The position numbers were made by a program, and so were the translations under genes. Below the pieces are notes generated by a model. That model saw only the letters and a program-made list of their open reading frames with translations. It made no database searches and was not told the origin of the DNA. From the IMG/VR virus record IMGVR_UViG_3300010885_033671, positions 1 through 59,075 of that record: DNA of 59,075 nucleotides. One strand, given 5' to 3'. This document shows positions 17,605-26,644 of this stretch, piece by piece (position 1 is the stretch's first letter; every line of letters starts with the position of its first letter). This stretch comes from a virus.

Positions 17605-20037
17605 TTAAGATGAACAACCAAAACAATCAAATTGACTATCTATTGGTTTTTCAGGTAAATTCATATTACTAAAATCAACATTAGGTTTTTCAACTATTGG
17701 TTTTGATTTCTCCATTTTAGAGATATCAACCGCCAAGTGTTTTGCCCCTGTGGATATCGCTTTAGTTCTTACATAGTAACACAAAGTTTTTAAACCTTTT
17801 TCCCATGAGTGGAAATGTGATGAGGTAATTTTAGACAATGTTGGGTTAGCCATGTAGATATTCATTGATTGTGATTGGTCAATGAATGGTGCTCGTTCTG
17901 CCGCCATATCAATTAACTCTCTTTGAGAAATTTCCCAAATGGTTTTGTATTTTTGAATTAAATGTTCCACTCTTTTAACTTTGAAGTTATATCTCTTATC
18001 TTCCAAATCAATATGATTGTTAAAGTTAACATTCTGAATTGACCCTTCATTAATAATGATTTCATTTTTTAAATCTTCACTCCAAAGTCCAATCTTTTCA
18101 AAATCACTAATTAAGTATTTGTTAACAATCATAATTTCTCCACCAACAACTCGTCTGTTAAACAATGCCGAGTGAGCGGGTTCAGTCATTTCAAAAGAAC
18201 CTGTAATCTTTGCTGAAGATGCTACAGGCATTTGAGCCGTAAATAATGAGTTACAAACACCATGGTTAGACACTTCTAATTTAAGTGAATCCCAATCCCA
18301 CATTCCTCCTAATCCTTCATAGTCTAATCCCCACATATCAAATTGGAAATTTCCTTTTGACATCGGCGACCCTTCAAAGTGAGAGTAAGGTTTATATTGA
18401 CCTGATTTACACAACTCCATACTTTCTGTAATTGCTGCAAAGTAAATCGTTTCAAAAATATTTTTGTTTAGTTTACGAGCCTCCTCAGAAGTGAAAATAT
18501 AATCCATTAAATAAAAAACGTCAGCCAATCCTTGAGTTCCAATTGCGATAGCTCTTTGGTCAAGACCTCCTTTACGTCCTTTCTCAGTTGAGTAACTATT
18601 GATATCAACTACTTTATTTAATGCTTTAACAACTTTTCTAACCTCACTATATAATAGTTGGAAGTCAAATTTTCCATCAATAATGAAGTTCTTCAACACC
18701 ATGGATGATAATGTACAAATTGCGGTTGTGTTCTCATCAGTAAATTGATAAATTTCATTACACAAGTTTGATTGTTTAATAACACCAATATTCTGATGAT
18801 TAGTCTTTCTGTTAGCACTGTCTTTAGAACAAAGATAAGGAACCCCTGTTTCAACTTGGGATTCAATAATTTTATTCCAAACTTCTTGAGCTTTAACTTT
18901 CTTACCAAGACCCATAGAAACCGCCTTTTTGTAATTCTCTTCGTACTCATCACCGTAACACTCTTGTAATGGTTTAATACCACTTTTTAAAATATCATTA
19001 GGACAGAACAGATACCAATCACCGTTATTCTTAACCGCTCTCATGAAGTTGTCAGGAATCCAAAGTGCCGTAAATAAATCTCTCGCTCTTAATTCCTCAG
19101 CTCCCGTATTCTTTTTAATATCTAATAAATCAAAAATATCTTTATGCCAAGGTTCAAGATAGATTGCTGCAGAACCAGGTCTACGTCCTTGCTGATTGAA
19201 GAATCTAAGTGATTCATTAACAATTTTCAAGTACTTTAACAATCCTCCTGCAAATCCTCCTGAAGAAGAAATTCTACTTTCTTTACTTCGGATGTTAGAC
19301 ATAGATAACCCAATACCTGCAGCATCAGATGAGTATGTTGAGATGTCATTTAAAGTGTTTAATAACCCGTTACGAGAATCTGAATTATTGTAATGTAACA
19401 CACATGACGCTAATTGAGGAACTTTAGTTCCCGCGTTAATCATGATTGGTGTTGCAGGTGAAATTAATTGATTAGACAATGACTTGTAATACTCAACCGC
19501 CTGTTCAAATGATTTTGTTACCCAAATAGCAACTCTCATATACATATGTTGTGGTCGTTCAACCACTTTACCACCTGATAGTTTTAATAGGTACATTTCT
19601 TGAAGGGACCTCCAAGCAAAGTAGTCAAAATTATAATCATTATCATGATTAATAACTTCATCAATTTTATCAGGTCCATATGATTCAATCATACTCATGA
19701 ATTCATCATTAACAATACCATCATCATGTAACATGTGCATAGTATTTGAGAAACTTGGTTCAGTTTCTTTATGGTAAGATGAAATAGCAACTGACGAAGC
19801 CAATCTTGAGTAATCGTGATGACTACCTGTAAAAGCCGCGGCAATTTCATAGATAAGTTTATCTAATTCTTTAGTGGTAATTAAACCCTCAGTTGGTACT
19901 GAAGTAATTACCTTGATAAAGATTTCATCTGAATTAACACTCAACCCTTTTGAAGCTCGTTTAATTCTATTATAAATTTTTTGTGGGTTAAAGGACGCGT
20001 CGTCCCCACCTCTTTTTTTAATTCTTAGTGACATCAT
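17605..20037 (-). CDS. nrdA: Ribonucleotide reductase class I, large subunit
   Basis: The 810-residue protein reduces ribonucleoside diphosphates to dNDPs in the cytoplasm. Residues 1-95 form an ATP-cone (KKRGGDDASFNPQKIYNRIK), the allosteric activity site. The catalytic barrel starts near 190 with SPATPIMINAGT...QLASC, whose Cys is one of the redox pair. NLCNEI (about 427) carries the thiyl-radical Cys and catalytic Asn/Glu. The C-terminus ends FDCFGCSS, the shuttle cysteines. It is the last gene of the replication block, 19 bases after nrdB, and ends at a strong terminator. MM at the start leaves 20037 or 20034 as the initiation codon. All expected catalytic residues are visible. Confidence 0.95.
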   Translation of the reverse strand: MMSLRIKKRGGDDASFNPQKIYNRIKRASKGLSVNSDEIFIKVITSVPTEGLITTKELDKLIYEIAAAFTGSHHDYSRLASSVAISSYHKETEPSFSNTMHMLHDDGIVNDEFMSMIESYGPDKIDEVINHDNDYNFDYFAWRSLQEMYLLKLSGGKVVERPQHMYMRVAIWVTKSFEQAVEYYKSLSNQLISPATPIMINAGTKVPQLASCVLHYNNSDSRNGLLNTLNDISTYSSDAAGIGLSMSNIRSKESRISSSGGFAGGLLKYLKIVNESLRFFNQQGRRPGSAAIYLEPWHKDIFDLLDIKKNTGAEELRARDLFTALWIPDNFMRAVKNNGDWYLFCPNDILKSGIKPLQECYGDEYEENYKKAVSMGLGKKVKAQEVWNKIIESQVETGVPYLCSKDSANRKTNHQNIGVIKQSNLCNEIYQFTDENTTAICTLSSMVLKNFIIDGKFDFQLLYSEVRKVVKALNKVVDINSYSTEKGRKGGLDQRAIAIGTQGLADVFYLMDYIFTSEEARKLNKNIFETIYFAAITESMELCKSGQYKPYSHFEGSPMSKGNFQFDMWGLDYEGLGGMWDWDSLKLEVSNHGVCNSLFTAQMPVASSAKITGSFEMTEPAHSALFNRRVVGGEIMIVNKYLISDFEKIGLWSEDLKNEIIINEGSIQNVNFNNHIDLEDKRYNFKVKRVEHLIQKYKTIWEISQRELIDMAAERAPFIDQSQSMNIYMANPTLSKITSSHFHSWEKGLKTLCYYVRTKAISTGAKHLAVDISKMEKSKPIVEKPNVDFSNMNLPEKPIDSQFDCFGCSS

Positions 20038-20056
20038 AGTTTAATAAAATAGTTGA

Positions 20057-21007
20057 TTAAAAATCGTCTGTAAAGGAAATTGTCTCATTAAGCTTTGCTT
20101 TTTGATACTCAACCGTTCTAGACTCAAAGAAATTACCTTTAGTTTCCACGGCAATTTGTTCCATAAATTTGAATGGTTGTTCCACGTTAAAGTGTTTCTT
20201 ATAACCAAATTTAATAAGTAACCCGTCCACCACAAATTCAAGATATTGTTTCATTAAATTTGAGTTCATACCAATCAAAGATACTGGTAGTGACTCTGTG
20301 ATAAACTCCTTTTCAATCTCCAATGCAGAAAATAAAATTTCTTTAATTCTTTTCTCGGATGGTTTGTTTTCACAGTGATTATTTAATAAGTGAATTGCAA
20401 AATCACAATGTAGATTTTCATCTTTAAATATCAGTGAGTTTGCATTACATAGTCCTTGCATAATACCTCTTGATTTTAACCAAAAAATAGAACAAAACGA
20501 ACCTGAGAAGAATATACCTTCAACGGCAGCAAAGGCTACTAATCTTTCTTGGAATGAACCGTTTTCAATCCACTCAAGTGCCCATTTTGCTTTCTTTTGA
20601 ACTGCAGGTAATCTATCAATTGCATGAAAACATTCATCTTTTTCTTGTTCATTTGAGACATAGGTGTCTATCAATAAAGAATACATTAGTGAGTGGATAT
20701 TCTCCATTGCCAACTGTATACCGTAAAAGAATTTAGCCTCAGGGTACTGAACCTCTCGGTAAAAATTCTCAGCTAAGTTTTCATTTACAATTCCATCAGA
20801 TGCCGCAAAGAACGACAATACGTTCTTAACGAAATACTTCTCATTATCCGAAAGGTTTTCCCAATCTCTAATATCCCCTGTTAAATCAATTTCCTCTGCG
20901 GTCCAAAATGCGGCTTGGTGCATTTTATAATATTCCCATATATCATTATGTTGGATTGGAAAAATCACAAATCTATCGGGATTTTCTTTTAATATTTTTT
21001 CGTTCAT
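20057..21007 (-). CDS. nrdB: Ribonucleotide reductase class I, small (radical) subunit
   Basis: The 316-residue protein carries the diiron-tyrosyl radical that starts the NrdA reaction. Iron ligands are visible as Asp in [13 protein letters not shown], Glu and His in MENIHSLMY, Glu in [10 protein letters not shown], and Glu and His in [10 protein letters not shown]. The radical Tyr is in HSLMY. The sequence follows eukaryotic/Bacteroidota R2 closely ([27 protein letters not shown]), unlike the proteobacterial type. The C-terminal ISFTDDF is the usual tail that docks on NrdA. It begins 4 bases after the helicase stop, so the helicase, nrdB and nrdA are probably co-transcribed. Confidence 0.95.
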   Translation of the reverse strand: MNEKILKENPDRFVIFPIQHNDIWEYYKMHQAAFWTAEEIDLTGDIRDWENLSDNEKYFVKNVLSFFAASDGIVNENLAENFYREVQYPEAKFFYGIQLAMENIHSLMYSLLIDTYVSNEQEKDECFHAIDRLPAVQKKAKWALEWIENGSFQERLVAFAAVEGIFFSGSFCSIFWLKSRGIMQGLCNANSLIFKDENLHCDFAIHLLNNHCENKPSEKRIKEILFSALEIEKEFITESLPVSLIGMNSNLMKQYLEFVVDGLLIKFGYKKHFNVEQPFKFMEQIAVETKGNFFESRTVEYQKAKLNETISFTDDF

Positions 21008-21011
21008 TTTT

Positions 21012-22391
21012 TTAATTTTTTTCTTCTCTTTGTTTTCGTTTGTCTAATAAATCTTTAATCCTTTGTCTGTTTTTCTCTTCGTTTTGTTCTTCAAGACCTA
21101 AGAATGTTACAGATGATTCCGTATCAATTTCTAACATACCGTTATCAAATTTACAGTTTTCAAAGACAACACCATCATCACCGATTCGTGATTTGGTAAT
21201 CGCAATAGTTGCTAATTTCATTTCTTTTTGTTGTAATGTTTTTGCCACGGAAATGATTACGTGACCAACTTGAGCTTTCTTAATTGACCCACCCATTTGG
21301 TCTGTTGTTACAACCTCAGAAGAGATTGAACTCCTATTACCTTGAGTTGCAGTCCAACCTGCCAGATTTAATTCGTGGCACATTGATTCAAACCCTCTCA
21401 TTACAGACCCTTCAGACTTCCATTCATCTCCTAAGTTTTTATCAGGTACTACACAATCAATATAATCAAGTAATACCATATCAATCTTAGTACCGTCAGC
21501 AATTAGTTTTCTGATTTGGTTTTTGATTTGTAACATGGTTACAGTATCAGATGGAAGTTTTTTCATAATCAACTTATTCTCCATAGAATTTTTAATTTGA
21601 TTAACTTTAGCCATTACCTCATCTTTCTTTAAGGTTAACTCATCAGGATGAACTTTGGTCCATAAAGTAATGTGTTTTCTTTGAATAATTTTAGGGTTAT
21701 CTTCAAAGAAGATTTGTAGGACATTGTACCCCAAGTTAAATGAATGGTTAGCAATCTTAGTTAGTAAGGTTGACTTACCGACTCCTGTTGGTGCTAATAT
21801 CACACCTATCTCCCCTTTAGCGAGACCACCCTTAAGTAGTCTATCAATACCAGGAATTCCCATAGGTATTGGGTGTCGGTAATCCTCATTTAACACCTCA
21901 TCCAAATTGGCAAAAATGTCAGTCATTCCGTCTTCTCTTTCACCAATCTGTAATGCTTCTCTTACCAAAGTCTCTAACGTGTCGTAGTTTTCAAACTCTC
22001 CACCATCAATAACTTTTTGAGCTTTAGTAATCGCCTTTTGTAACTCTTGTTGTTTACAAAATTTCAACGCTTTCTCTTGAACAAATTCTTGTCCCTCAGT
22101 CGGTGCGTCTTTGATTTTTGTTAAAGTATCTAAAACAATTTTAGACGCTAATTCTTGTTGTAATTCTGATTTTGTGATTTGTTCTAAAGTGTCAAACGTT
22201 GGTGTGTGTTCGTATTTAGAGTAGTACTCTTTAATCATTTGTATGATTATCTTGAAGTATTTGTTTTCAAAATAATTAGTTTCAATCACATCAATGATAG
22301 ACCTTGAAAAGTCTTTATCCACCACGACTTGATTTAATAATTGTATTTGAAAATTACTTCCGAGATAATCAAAGTTTTTGTTTGACGCCAT
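21012..22391 (-). CDS. gp41: Replicative DNA helicase, gp41/DnaB-like
   Basis: At 459 residues it has almost the length of T4 gp41. Residues about 1-120 resemble the DnaB N-terminal helical region. The RecA-like motor has Walker [11 protein letters not shown] (about 199-208) and Walker [11 protein letters not shown] (about 305), followed by ATQGNRSS and a Lys/Arg finger region ([11 protein letters not shown]). It would unwind the lagging-strand template as a hexamer and interact with primase and SSB. A TATTTAT-like element lies 21 bases before the ATG, overlapping the upstream stop region. The C-terminus is highly charged (KRKQREEKN). Confidence 0.9.
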   Translation of the reverse strand: MASNKNFDYLGSNFQIQLLNQVVVDKDFSRSIIDVIETNYFENKYFKIIIQMIKEYYSKYEHTPTFDTLEQITKSELQQELASKIVLDTLTKIKDAPTEGQEFVQEKALKFCKQQELQKAITKAQKVIDGGEFENYDTLETLVREALQIGEREDGMTDIFANLDEVLNEDYRHPIPMGIPGIDRLLKGGLAKGEIGVILAPTGVGKSTLLTKIANHSFNLGYNVLQIFFEDNPKIIQRKHITLWTKVHPDELTLKKDEVMAKVNQIKNSMENKLIMKKLPSDTVTMLQIKNQIRKLIADGTKIDMVLLDYIDCVVPDKNLGDEWKSEGSVMRGFESMCHELNLAGWTATQGNRSSISSEVVTTDQMGGSIKKAQVGHVIISVAKTLQQKEMKLATIAITKSRIGDDGVVFENCKFDNGMLEIDTESSVTFLGLEEQNEEKNRQRIKDLLDKRKQREEKN

Positions 22392-22419
22392 ATTTTTTAA
22401 GTTTTGTATAAAATAAATA

Positions 22420-22872
22420 TTACCCCTTTGTCGGAACTCCAGCGTACTCGTATGTTAAATTTTTAGACGAAAAAATGTCAGTCAAATCCGAAAGTATACT
22501 TTTTATGTGCGGACGTATGTCTACGGTGTATCTTATTTTAGGTGGGAAGACTTTTGCATCCATTCTTCTATGACAAATTGTCATGTCTCCTACCTTAATA
22601 AAAATGTTAAAATGTTCTGGACCATCGGTATTTGATGTCTCTAACATAGCAGGATTCTGTGAAATCTCATATGTATTGTCCAACATATATGTAACAGATT
22701 TCATTTTCAATTCTCTCTCCAATTGACCTTTAAAGTCATAAAGGTATTCATACAATTCAGTAGAACTTTTAGCGTTAGGATTGTACTCTTTAACGTTGAA
22801 AAATCGTTGAACGATGATGTTGTCGTTAACCATCATTAAGAATTCTAATTTGGTTGTGTCTTGGTCTCTCAT
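22420..22872 (-). CDS. Unknown protein within the replication block
   Basis: The 150-residue protein starts MRDQDTTKLEFLMMVNDNII and contains HFNIFIKVGDMTICHRRMDA and KIRYTVDIRPHIKSILSDL. There are no membrane segments and no catalytic motif I can name. It lies one base downstream of the FEN-type nuclease gene and 28 bases before the helicase gene, so a role in DNA replication or recombination is suggested by context only. In T4 this neighbourhood would hold small helicase-loader or accessory genes, but I see no clear resemblance to gp59. Confidence 0.6.
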   Translation of the reverse strand: MRDQDTTKLEFLMMVNDNIIVQRFFNVKEYNPNAKSSTELYEYLYDFKGQLERELKMKSVTYMLDNTYEISQNPAMLETSNTDGPEHFNIFIKVGDMTICHRRMDAKVFPPKIRYTVDIRPHIKSILSDLTDIFSSKNLTYEYAGVPTKG

Positions 22873-22873
22873 G

Positions 22874-23878
22874 TTATTTTTGTTTAAATTTTTTCTTTTC
22901 TTTTCTTGTTAATTTTAAAAATGGGGTTAGGAATTTCACCCAATTGTCGTCCCCTTTAGGTAGGAATTTGAAAAATCCATCTTCCATCATCATTTTAATA
23001 ATGTTTCGGTGTCCCCTCCCATCGGGGTCTAATGATTCTGTATAATACAGTTCAACTAATTGTTTACCTTCATCGGTAATTAATGGGTTTGATAAGTCTA
23101 CAATTTTTTCATTTATCTCAAAAAATTCGTTTCCGTAAATACCTGTTTTTGTTTTTCCTGACAGAAGATTTTTTAAGACGGTATTGTCTTTATCTTCAGA
23201 CAATAATCTTTCTGCCTTTGTTAAAATATCGGTGAGTTTAACCGTTTCGTCAAGTAGCTCAGGGAATAATTTGATTAAAGTTTTCTCACCTAAATAATAA
23301 ATTCCATCAATATTATCAGATTTATCACCTGCCAATATTTTATAAGTTTTTACATTCTCATGTGGGATAGAATAATCTTGTAGTTTGATTTTATCTCCGT
23401 TCTTATACGTTAGTTTAGCAGAAGGTGAATAGACACTCACTTTATCGGAAATAAGTTGTGTAAGGTCTTTATCTGACGAAAAAATGGTTTTAAGTTCGTT
23501 ATGAGAAATCTGACAATAGTAGGCGATTAAATCATCCGCCTCATTATTAGTAATGTTTATCTGTCTAATAAACATCTCCTCTAAATATTGTTTTACTCGT
23601 TCTTTTTGGGATTGGAAAGAACTCTCCTTGTACTCATTAATTTCTTTTGTACGATTTTCTTTGTATCTCGGATAGAGAAGTTTTCTACTTAAAGAATTTT
23701 CTTCTCCATCCCAAAATACGACTACTTTATCAAAATTTTGTTCTTCAATAAATCTTCTGATAGTATTTAAAAAATGCCATATTCCACCAATATGTTTACC
23801 ATCATGATAAAAATCTTTTACCCCATGAAATCCAATCTTAAGGAGGTTATTCCCATCGACTAATAATGTTTTTATCAC
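22874..23878 (-). CDS. rnh: FEN-family 5'-3' exonuclease / RNase H, T4 Rnh-like
   Basis: The 334-residue protein (T4 RNase H has 305) would remove RNA primers and 5' flaps on the lagging strand. The acidic metal-site motifs are in family order: LLVDGNNLLK (Asp at about 8), VVFWDGEENS (about 55), NNEADDLIAYY (about 113), SSDKDL (about 134) and LAGDKSDNIDGI (about 184). The latter is the helix-hairpin-helix/H3TH start used for DNA binding. The C-terminus is Lys-rich (TRKEKKKFKQK). It begins 16 bases after the uvsX stop, consistent with one recombination/replication operon. Confidence 0.92.
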   Translation of the reverse strand: MIKTLLVDGNNLLKIGFHGVKDFYHDGKHIGGIWHFLNTIRRFIEEQNFDKVVVFWDGEENSLSRKLLYPRYKENRTKEINEYKESSFQSQKERVKQYLEEMFIRQINITNNEADDLIAYYCQISHNELKTIFSSDKDLTQLISDKVSVYSPSAKLTYKNGDKIKLQDYSIPHENVKTYKILAGDKSDNIDGIYYLGEKTLIKLFPELLDETVKLTDILTKAERLLSEDKDNTVLKNLLSGKTKTGIYGNEFFEINEKIVDLSNPLITDEGKQLVELYYTESLDPDGRGHRNIIKMMMEDGFFKFLPKGDDNWVKFLTPFLKLTRKEKKKFKQK

Positions 23879-23894
23879 TTGTATTGGTTTATAG

Positions 23895-24899
23895 TTATGA
23901 CTGTTCTCTCTCTTCTTTTAAATCAAAATCACCATCTGTTCCAATGATTTCTTTCCAATAGTCGGCGTACTCTTTCTTGTATTTTTCAATAGAGGCCTTT
24001 TCTTCCGACGCTTCTTTTCCTGCAATAAATCCATGAGGTGTTACAATGATTTTTCCATCTTCATAACCTAAACCATTAATATGGTTTTTCATTACAGATA
24101 CTTTAGTTCTTGATGCAAACTTAATAGTTCTTTTATCTTTAGTTGCTGTAATTTTAGTTGTTCCCGCACCTTTTTGATTACCAAACAAGAATACTAAAGA
24201 TGAGTTTAACCAAATTGCCTCACCACCTTTCGCTTTAATTTTTGGTTGTCCAAATGGATTGTCAGGTAACTCAACCCAAGGTTGATTAACAATGATTAAT
24301 GTATTCTCAAATTTTGAGTCAGCCTTACGACTTCCTGAAATACGTTGGTTAATACCCATTCCAATCTTATCCGCCAATGTTGATGCGTTATGTTGTTTAC
24401 CACCTTTACCTTCGTAAGTCATCTTACAAGGAACGGAGCCAACTGAATCCCACATGAAACATAAACTATAATCTAATTCACCTTTTTCTTGTGCGTCTAA
24501 TAATGAATTAATGTAATCAGTAATTTGTTCAATATAATCAAAATTATTATTGAAGATGTAAAACCCATCCCAATCTAATTCTCCTGTTTCTTCGTCAACA
24601 ACTTCTTCACAGTCAAATCCCATTAATTTTGCATGTTCAAATGACCATTTTTGTTCTGTAATAATAAACACAGGAAGTATACCTTTCTTTTGTGCATCAA
24701 CCGCAGTCTTTACCAATGCCGTTGTCTTTCCTGTATCTGAGTGACCTAAGAACATGTTCAAATGTCCTATCGCTGGTCCTGGTAAACCTACCGCATCCAA
24801 GAAATCATTACCCAAATCAAAAAACCTTTGGGGTTTGTATTTCGCAGACGTAGAAAATTTATCTTTAATTGATTTAAAGTCGTTTTTCTTAATTGCCAT
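23895..24899 (-). CDS. uvsX: RecA-like recombinase, UvsX family
   Basis: The 334-residue product carries out strand exchange and recombination-dependent replication. Walker A is GHSDTGKT (about 52-59) in the context HLNMFLGHSDTGKTTALVK. Walker B is SLCFMWDSVGS (about 154). The NQPWVELP region matches the RecA motif 3/L1 area. An earlier in-frame start at 24950 would begin inside the hairpin after gp32 and add 17 unconserved residues, so the ATG at 24899 (MAIKKNDFKS) is preferred. There is no Shine-Dalgarno; the leader is A/T-rich. It is about 110 residues shorter than a bacterial RecA plus tail would predict from motif spacing, but near UvsX size. The acidic C-terminus (FDLKEEREQS) may modulate DNA binding. 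Confidence 0.9.
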   Translation of the reverse strand: MAIKKNDFKSIKDKFSTSAKYKPQRFFDLGNDFLDAVGLPGPAIGHLNMFLGHSDTGKTTALVKTAVDAQKKGILPVFIITEQKWSFEHAKLMGFDCEEVVDEETGELDWDGFYIFNNNFDYIEQITDYINSLLDAQEKGELDYSLCFMWDSVGSVPCKMTYEGKGGKQHNASTLADKIGMGINQRISGSRKADSKFENTLIIVNQPWVELPDNPFGQPKIKAKGGEAIWLNSSLVFLFGNQKGAGTTKITATKDKRTIKFASRTKVSVMKNHINGLGYEDGKIIVTPHGFIAGKEASEEKASIEKYKKEYADYWKEIIGTDGDFDLKEEREQS

Positions 24900-24939
24900 A
24901 TTGTCTATGTGTTTGTTAAATGTTTTGTAAAAAAATAAG

Positions 24940-24986
24940 AACTTGGACACTTACTAAGACATCGCGTCTAAGTATATGTCCAAGTT
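24940..24986 (-). terminator. Long hairpin between gp32 and uvsX, containing a TATACTTAG element
   Basis: The arms 24940-24960 and 24966-24986 pair over about 21 positions with three mismatches around an ATCGC loop. The outer 10 bp (AACTTGGACA/TGTCCAAGTT) are perfect. A run of seven T (CTTATTTTTTTAC) follows on the minus strand, so it should work as a gp32 terminator. One arm contains TATACTTAG, identical to the -10-like element of the gp32 promoter, so it may also drive uvsX. Confidence 0.7.
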
Positions 24987-24993
24987 CAATAAC

Positions 24994-25854
24994 TTAGAAT
25001 GGTAAATCTTCGTCAGGTTGGTCACCCGCTTGTGGGTCAATAGTTGGTTGTTTTTCAGATGTACCGCCCATAGAAATTTCTGATTCATCAGAGTTTCCAT
25101 ATGAGTATCCGCCTTTGTCACTATCCCAACGTGGAGTTTCTCCTCGTGCAATCGCTTCAAGATATTCTACAGGTTTCTTAGAATAAACGTCAGACCAAGT
25201 AAGTTCATCAGTAATCCAAGATTTTGCAGTCTCATCATCTTCGTGAACAGGTCCCGCGTCTTCGTACATAACAGTTTGGATAACTGTATAAACCGCACCT
25301 TTTGGGGTTTTTGCTTTGGTTAATTCAAGGATAATGTCACGACCTGTTGTTTCGTCTGTGATGTCACCTTTAGCTCTCCAAATAGGAATAATTTTGTCAA
25401 GAATTCCTTCGTTTTTGTAATTGTGTTTAAAACGCCAGAATTTAACACCATCTTGCTCGTTGTCACGGTCAATAACCTTAACAATGTAGAATTTACGTGG
25501 TTTGTAGGACTTAGCAAGTTCCTTATCGGAATCTTTACCTGTTGACATTAACTCTTCATGAACTTCACTCAAAGGTGAACGCTCATTGTCATTTTTTCCT
25601 GGGTCAAATAACTTTACCCATTTTCCATCTACTTGAACTTCGTGGAACCATACTTCTTTGAAAGGTGAAGAACCATCAGGTGTTGGTAAGATACGTAATC
25701 TTTTTTGTCCTTGTTTTTCGTTATCCTTAAGGATTGCCGCGAAATACTTTTTCATTCTATCTTCTTGAGATATTTTTGAGGTGGAAGTATAACCACCTTG
25801 TTTTGATTGTTCGTACTGTGCTAGTACCGAATCTAAGGAATTGTTTGTCGCCAT
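24994..25854 (-). CDS. gp32: Single-stranded DNA-binding protein, gp32-like
   Basis: The product has 286 residues (T4 gp32 has 301). A basic N-terminus (SQEDRMKKYFAAILKDNEKQ) precedes an OB-type core with KRLRILPTPDGSSPFKEVWF and SYKPRKFYIVKVIDRDNEQD, similar in order to gp32. No cysteine is present, so the T4 zinc site is missing. The last 60 residues are acidic and Gly/Ser-rich and end in DEDLPF. That is close to the DDDIPF tip by which bacterial SSBs recruit partners, whereas the T4 acidic tail lacks it. It has its own strong promoter and is terminated by a long hairpin, as expected for an abundant stand-alone replication protein. Confidence 0.82.
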   Translation of the reverse strand: MATNNSLDSVLAQYEQSKQGGYTSTSKISQEDRMKKYFAAILKDNEKQGQKRLRILPTPDGSSPFKEVWFHEVQVDGKWVKLFDPGKNDNERSPLSEVHEELMSTGKDSDKELAKSYKPRKFYIVKVIDRDNEQDGVKFWRFKHNYKNEGILDKIIPIWRAKGDITDETTGRDIILELTKAKTPKGAVYTVIQTVMYEDAGPVHEDDETAKSWITDELTWSDVYSKKPVEYLEAIARGETPRWDSDKGGYSYGNSDESEISMGGTSEKQPTIDPQAGDQPDEDLPF

Positions 25855-25879
25855 TTATTTATGTTTTAATTGTTTACTA

Positions 25880-25908
25880 AGTATAAGTGTCAGCCTTTGT
25901 TTTGTCAA
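25880..25908 (-). promoter_or_regulatory. gp32 promoter (TTGACA, 17 bases, TATACT)
   Basis: On the minus strand, TTGACA (25903-25908) and TATACT (25880-25885) are separated by exactly 17 bases, matching the sigma70-type consensus. The extended -10 reads TATACTTAG. It lies 25 bases before the gp32 ATG. It differs from the TATTTAT signal of the morphogenesis genes and probably marks early or middle genes. Confidence 0.7.
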
Positions 25909-25926
25909 ATATTTTTAAGTTAAAAA

Positions 25927-25946
25927 ACGGTCCATTAGGACCGTTC
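25927..25946 (-). terminator. Intrinsic terminator upstream of the gp32 unit
   Basis: A perfect 8-bp stem (AACGGTCC/GGACCGTT) with a 4-base ATTA loop starts 2 bases after the stop of the Pro-rich gene. It is followed by TTTTTAACTTAAAAATA on the minus strand. It isolates gp32 from the late unit upstream. Confidence 0.8.
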
Positions 25947-25948
25947 TT

Positions 25949-26644
25949 TTACCTAATTGTTTGGAATGAGTCAAGTTCTGAGTCATCAGTCCCAAAATTT
26001 CTGAAACTTTTTTTGATATCTCCAGGAGAATAACTTTCAACATCGTCTTGAGTTAAAATATATTCATTTTTTCCTGACTTTTCCATGTCTTCTTGCTTAT
26101 CTTCAAAAAAATCACTCAATTTTTGATTATAAGGTCCTGAATCTAAACTTCTTAATTCTAATTTTTCTTCAGGTGTTTTTGGTCTCATTTTTTCAACTTT
26201 AGCTTCCAAACTGTTAAGTTGGTTAACTATAGTATCCATAGTAGATAATTTATTTTCTAAGTCGTCCAAATGTTTGAACAAGTTATCAAAATATTCTTCT
26301 TGTTTCTTCTCAACATTTTTTTGAGATTTAACCAAATCAGTGATTTCAATTTCTTGAGTTCCTCCTTTTCCTTTGTCTTCTTCACCAACTTTTTCTACAT
26401 CAGGGTCATTCGCAACATCAATTGTTTCAGGTGGTGTTTCAGCTCCCGTAGCATCAGGTGCTGGAGGTGGAACCGCTCCCGCATCAGGTGGTGGTGGTAA
26501 AGCTCCCGCATCAGGTGGTGGTAACGCTCCCGCATCAGGTGGTGGAGGTAAAGTGGCATCTTGTTCTGAGATATAATTATTAATACTTTTGTATCTCATA
26601 ACTTCGTTTAAGATTCTTACATCTACTTTCATTTTCTTATCCAT
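25949..26644 (-). CDS. Pro/Ala/Asp-repeat protein with coiled coil, possible virion or core protein
   Basis: The product has 231 residues. The N-terminus has RILNEVMRYKSINNYISEQD, with two [IL]-x-E sites like the leader shared by other proteins here. Residues about 30-70 are a repeat of PPPPDAGA units, giving an extended rod. An acidic stretch follows, then a heptad-like region (VEKKQEEYFDNLFKHLDDLENKL, about 115-150) typical of a coiled coil, then a charged C-terminus. The overall acidic, repetitive and helical character recalls phage scaffold or internal-core proteins, but no family match is claimed. It overlaps the preceding 74-residue gene by 8 bases and ends at a terminator. Confidence 0.6.
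   Translation of the reverse strand: MDKKMKVDVRILNEVMRYKSINNYISEQDATLPPPPDAGALPPPDAGALPPPPDAGAVPPPAPDATGAETPPETIDVANDPDVEKVGEEDKGKGGTQEIEITDLVKSQKNVEKKQEEYFDNLFKHLDDLENKLSTMDTIVNQLNSLEAKVEKMRPKTPEEKLELRSLDSGPYNQKLSDFFEDKQEDMEKSGKNEYILTQDDVESYSPGDIKKSFRNFGTDDSELDSFQTIR
26442..26560 (-). repeat. Short tandem repeat coding for PPPPDAG units
   Basis: Copies of GCTCCCGCATCAGGTGGTGG (forward strand) start at 26475, 26502 and 26526, with a diverged copy at 26442. The 24-27 base units keep the reading frame and encode the Pro-rich rod of the gene. Length variation between relatives is likely. Confidence 0.85.

Noticed and set aside
22420-22872. Assignment as gp59 helicase loader or gp46/47 subunit
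   Set aside because: Position would allow it, but no motif or size match supports either.
24900-24950. Upstream start extending uvsX by 17 residues
   Set aside because: The extension begins inside the hairpin/terminator after gp32, and the added residues do not look like UvsX.
26442-26560. CRISPR-like array
   Set aside because: The repeats are in frame, coding, with no unique spacers of constant length; they encode PPPPDAG units.
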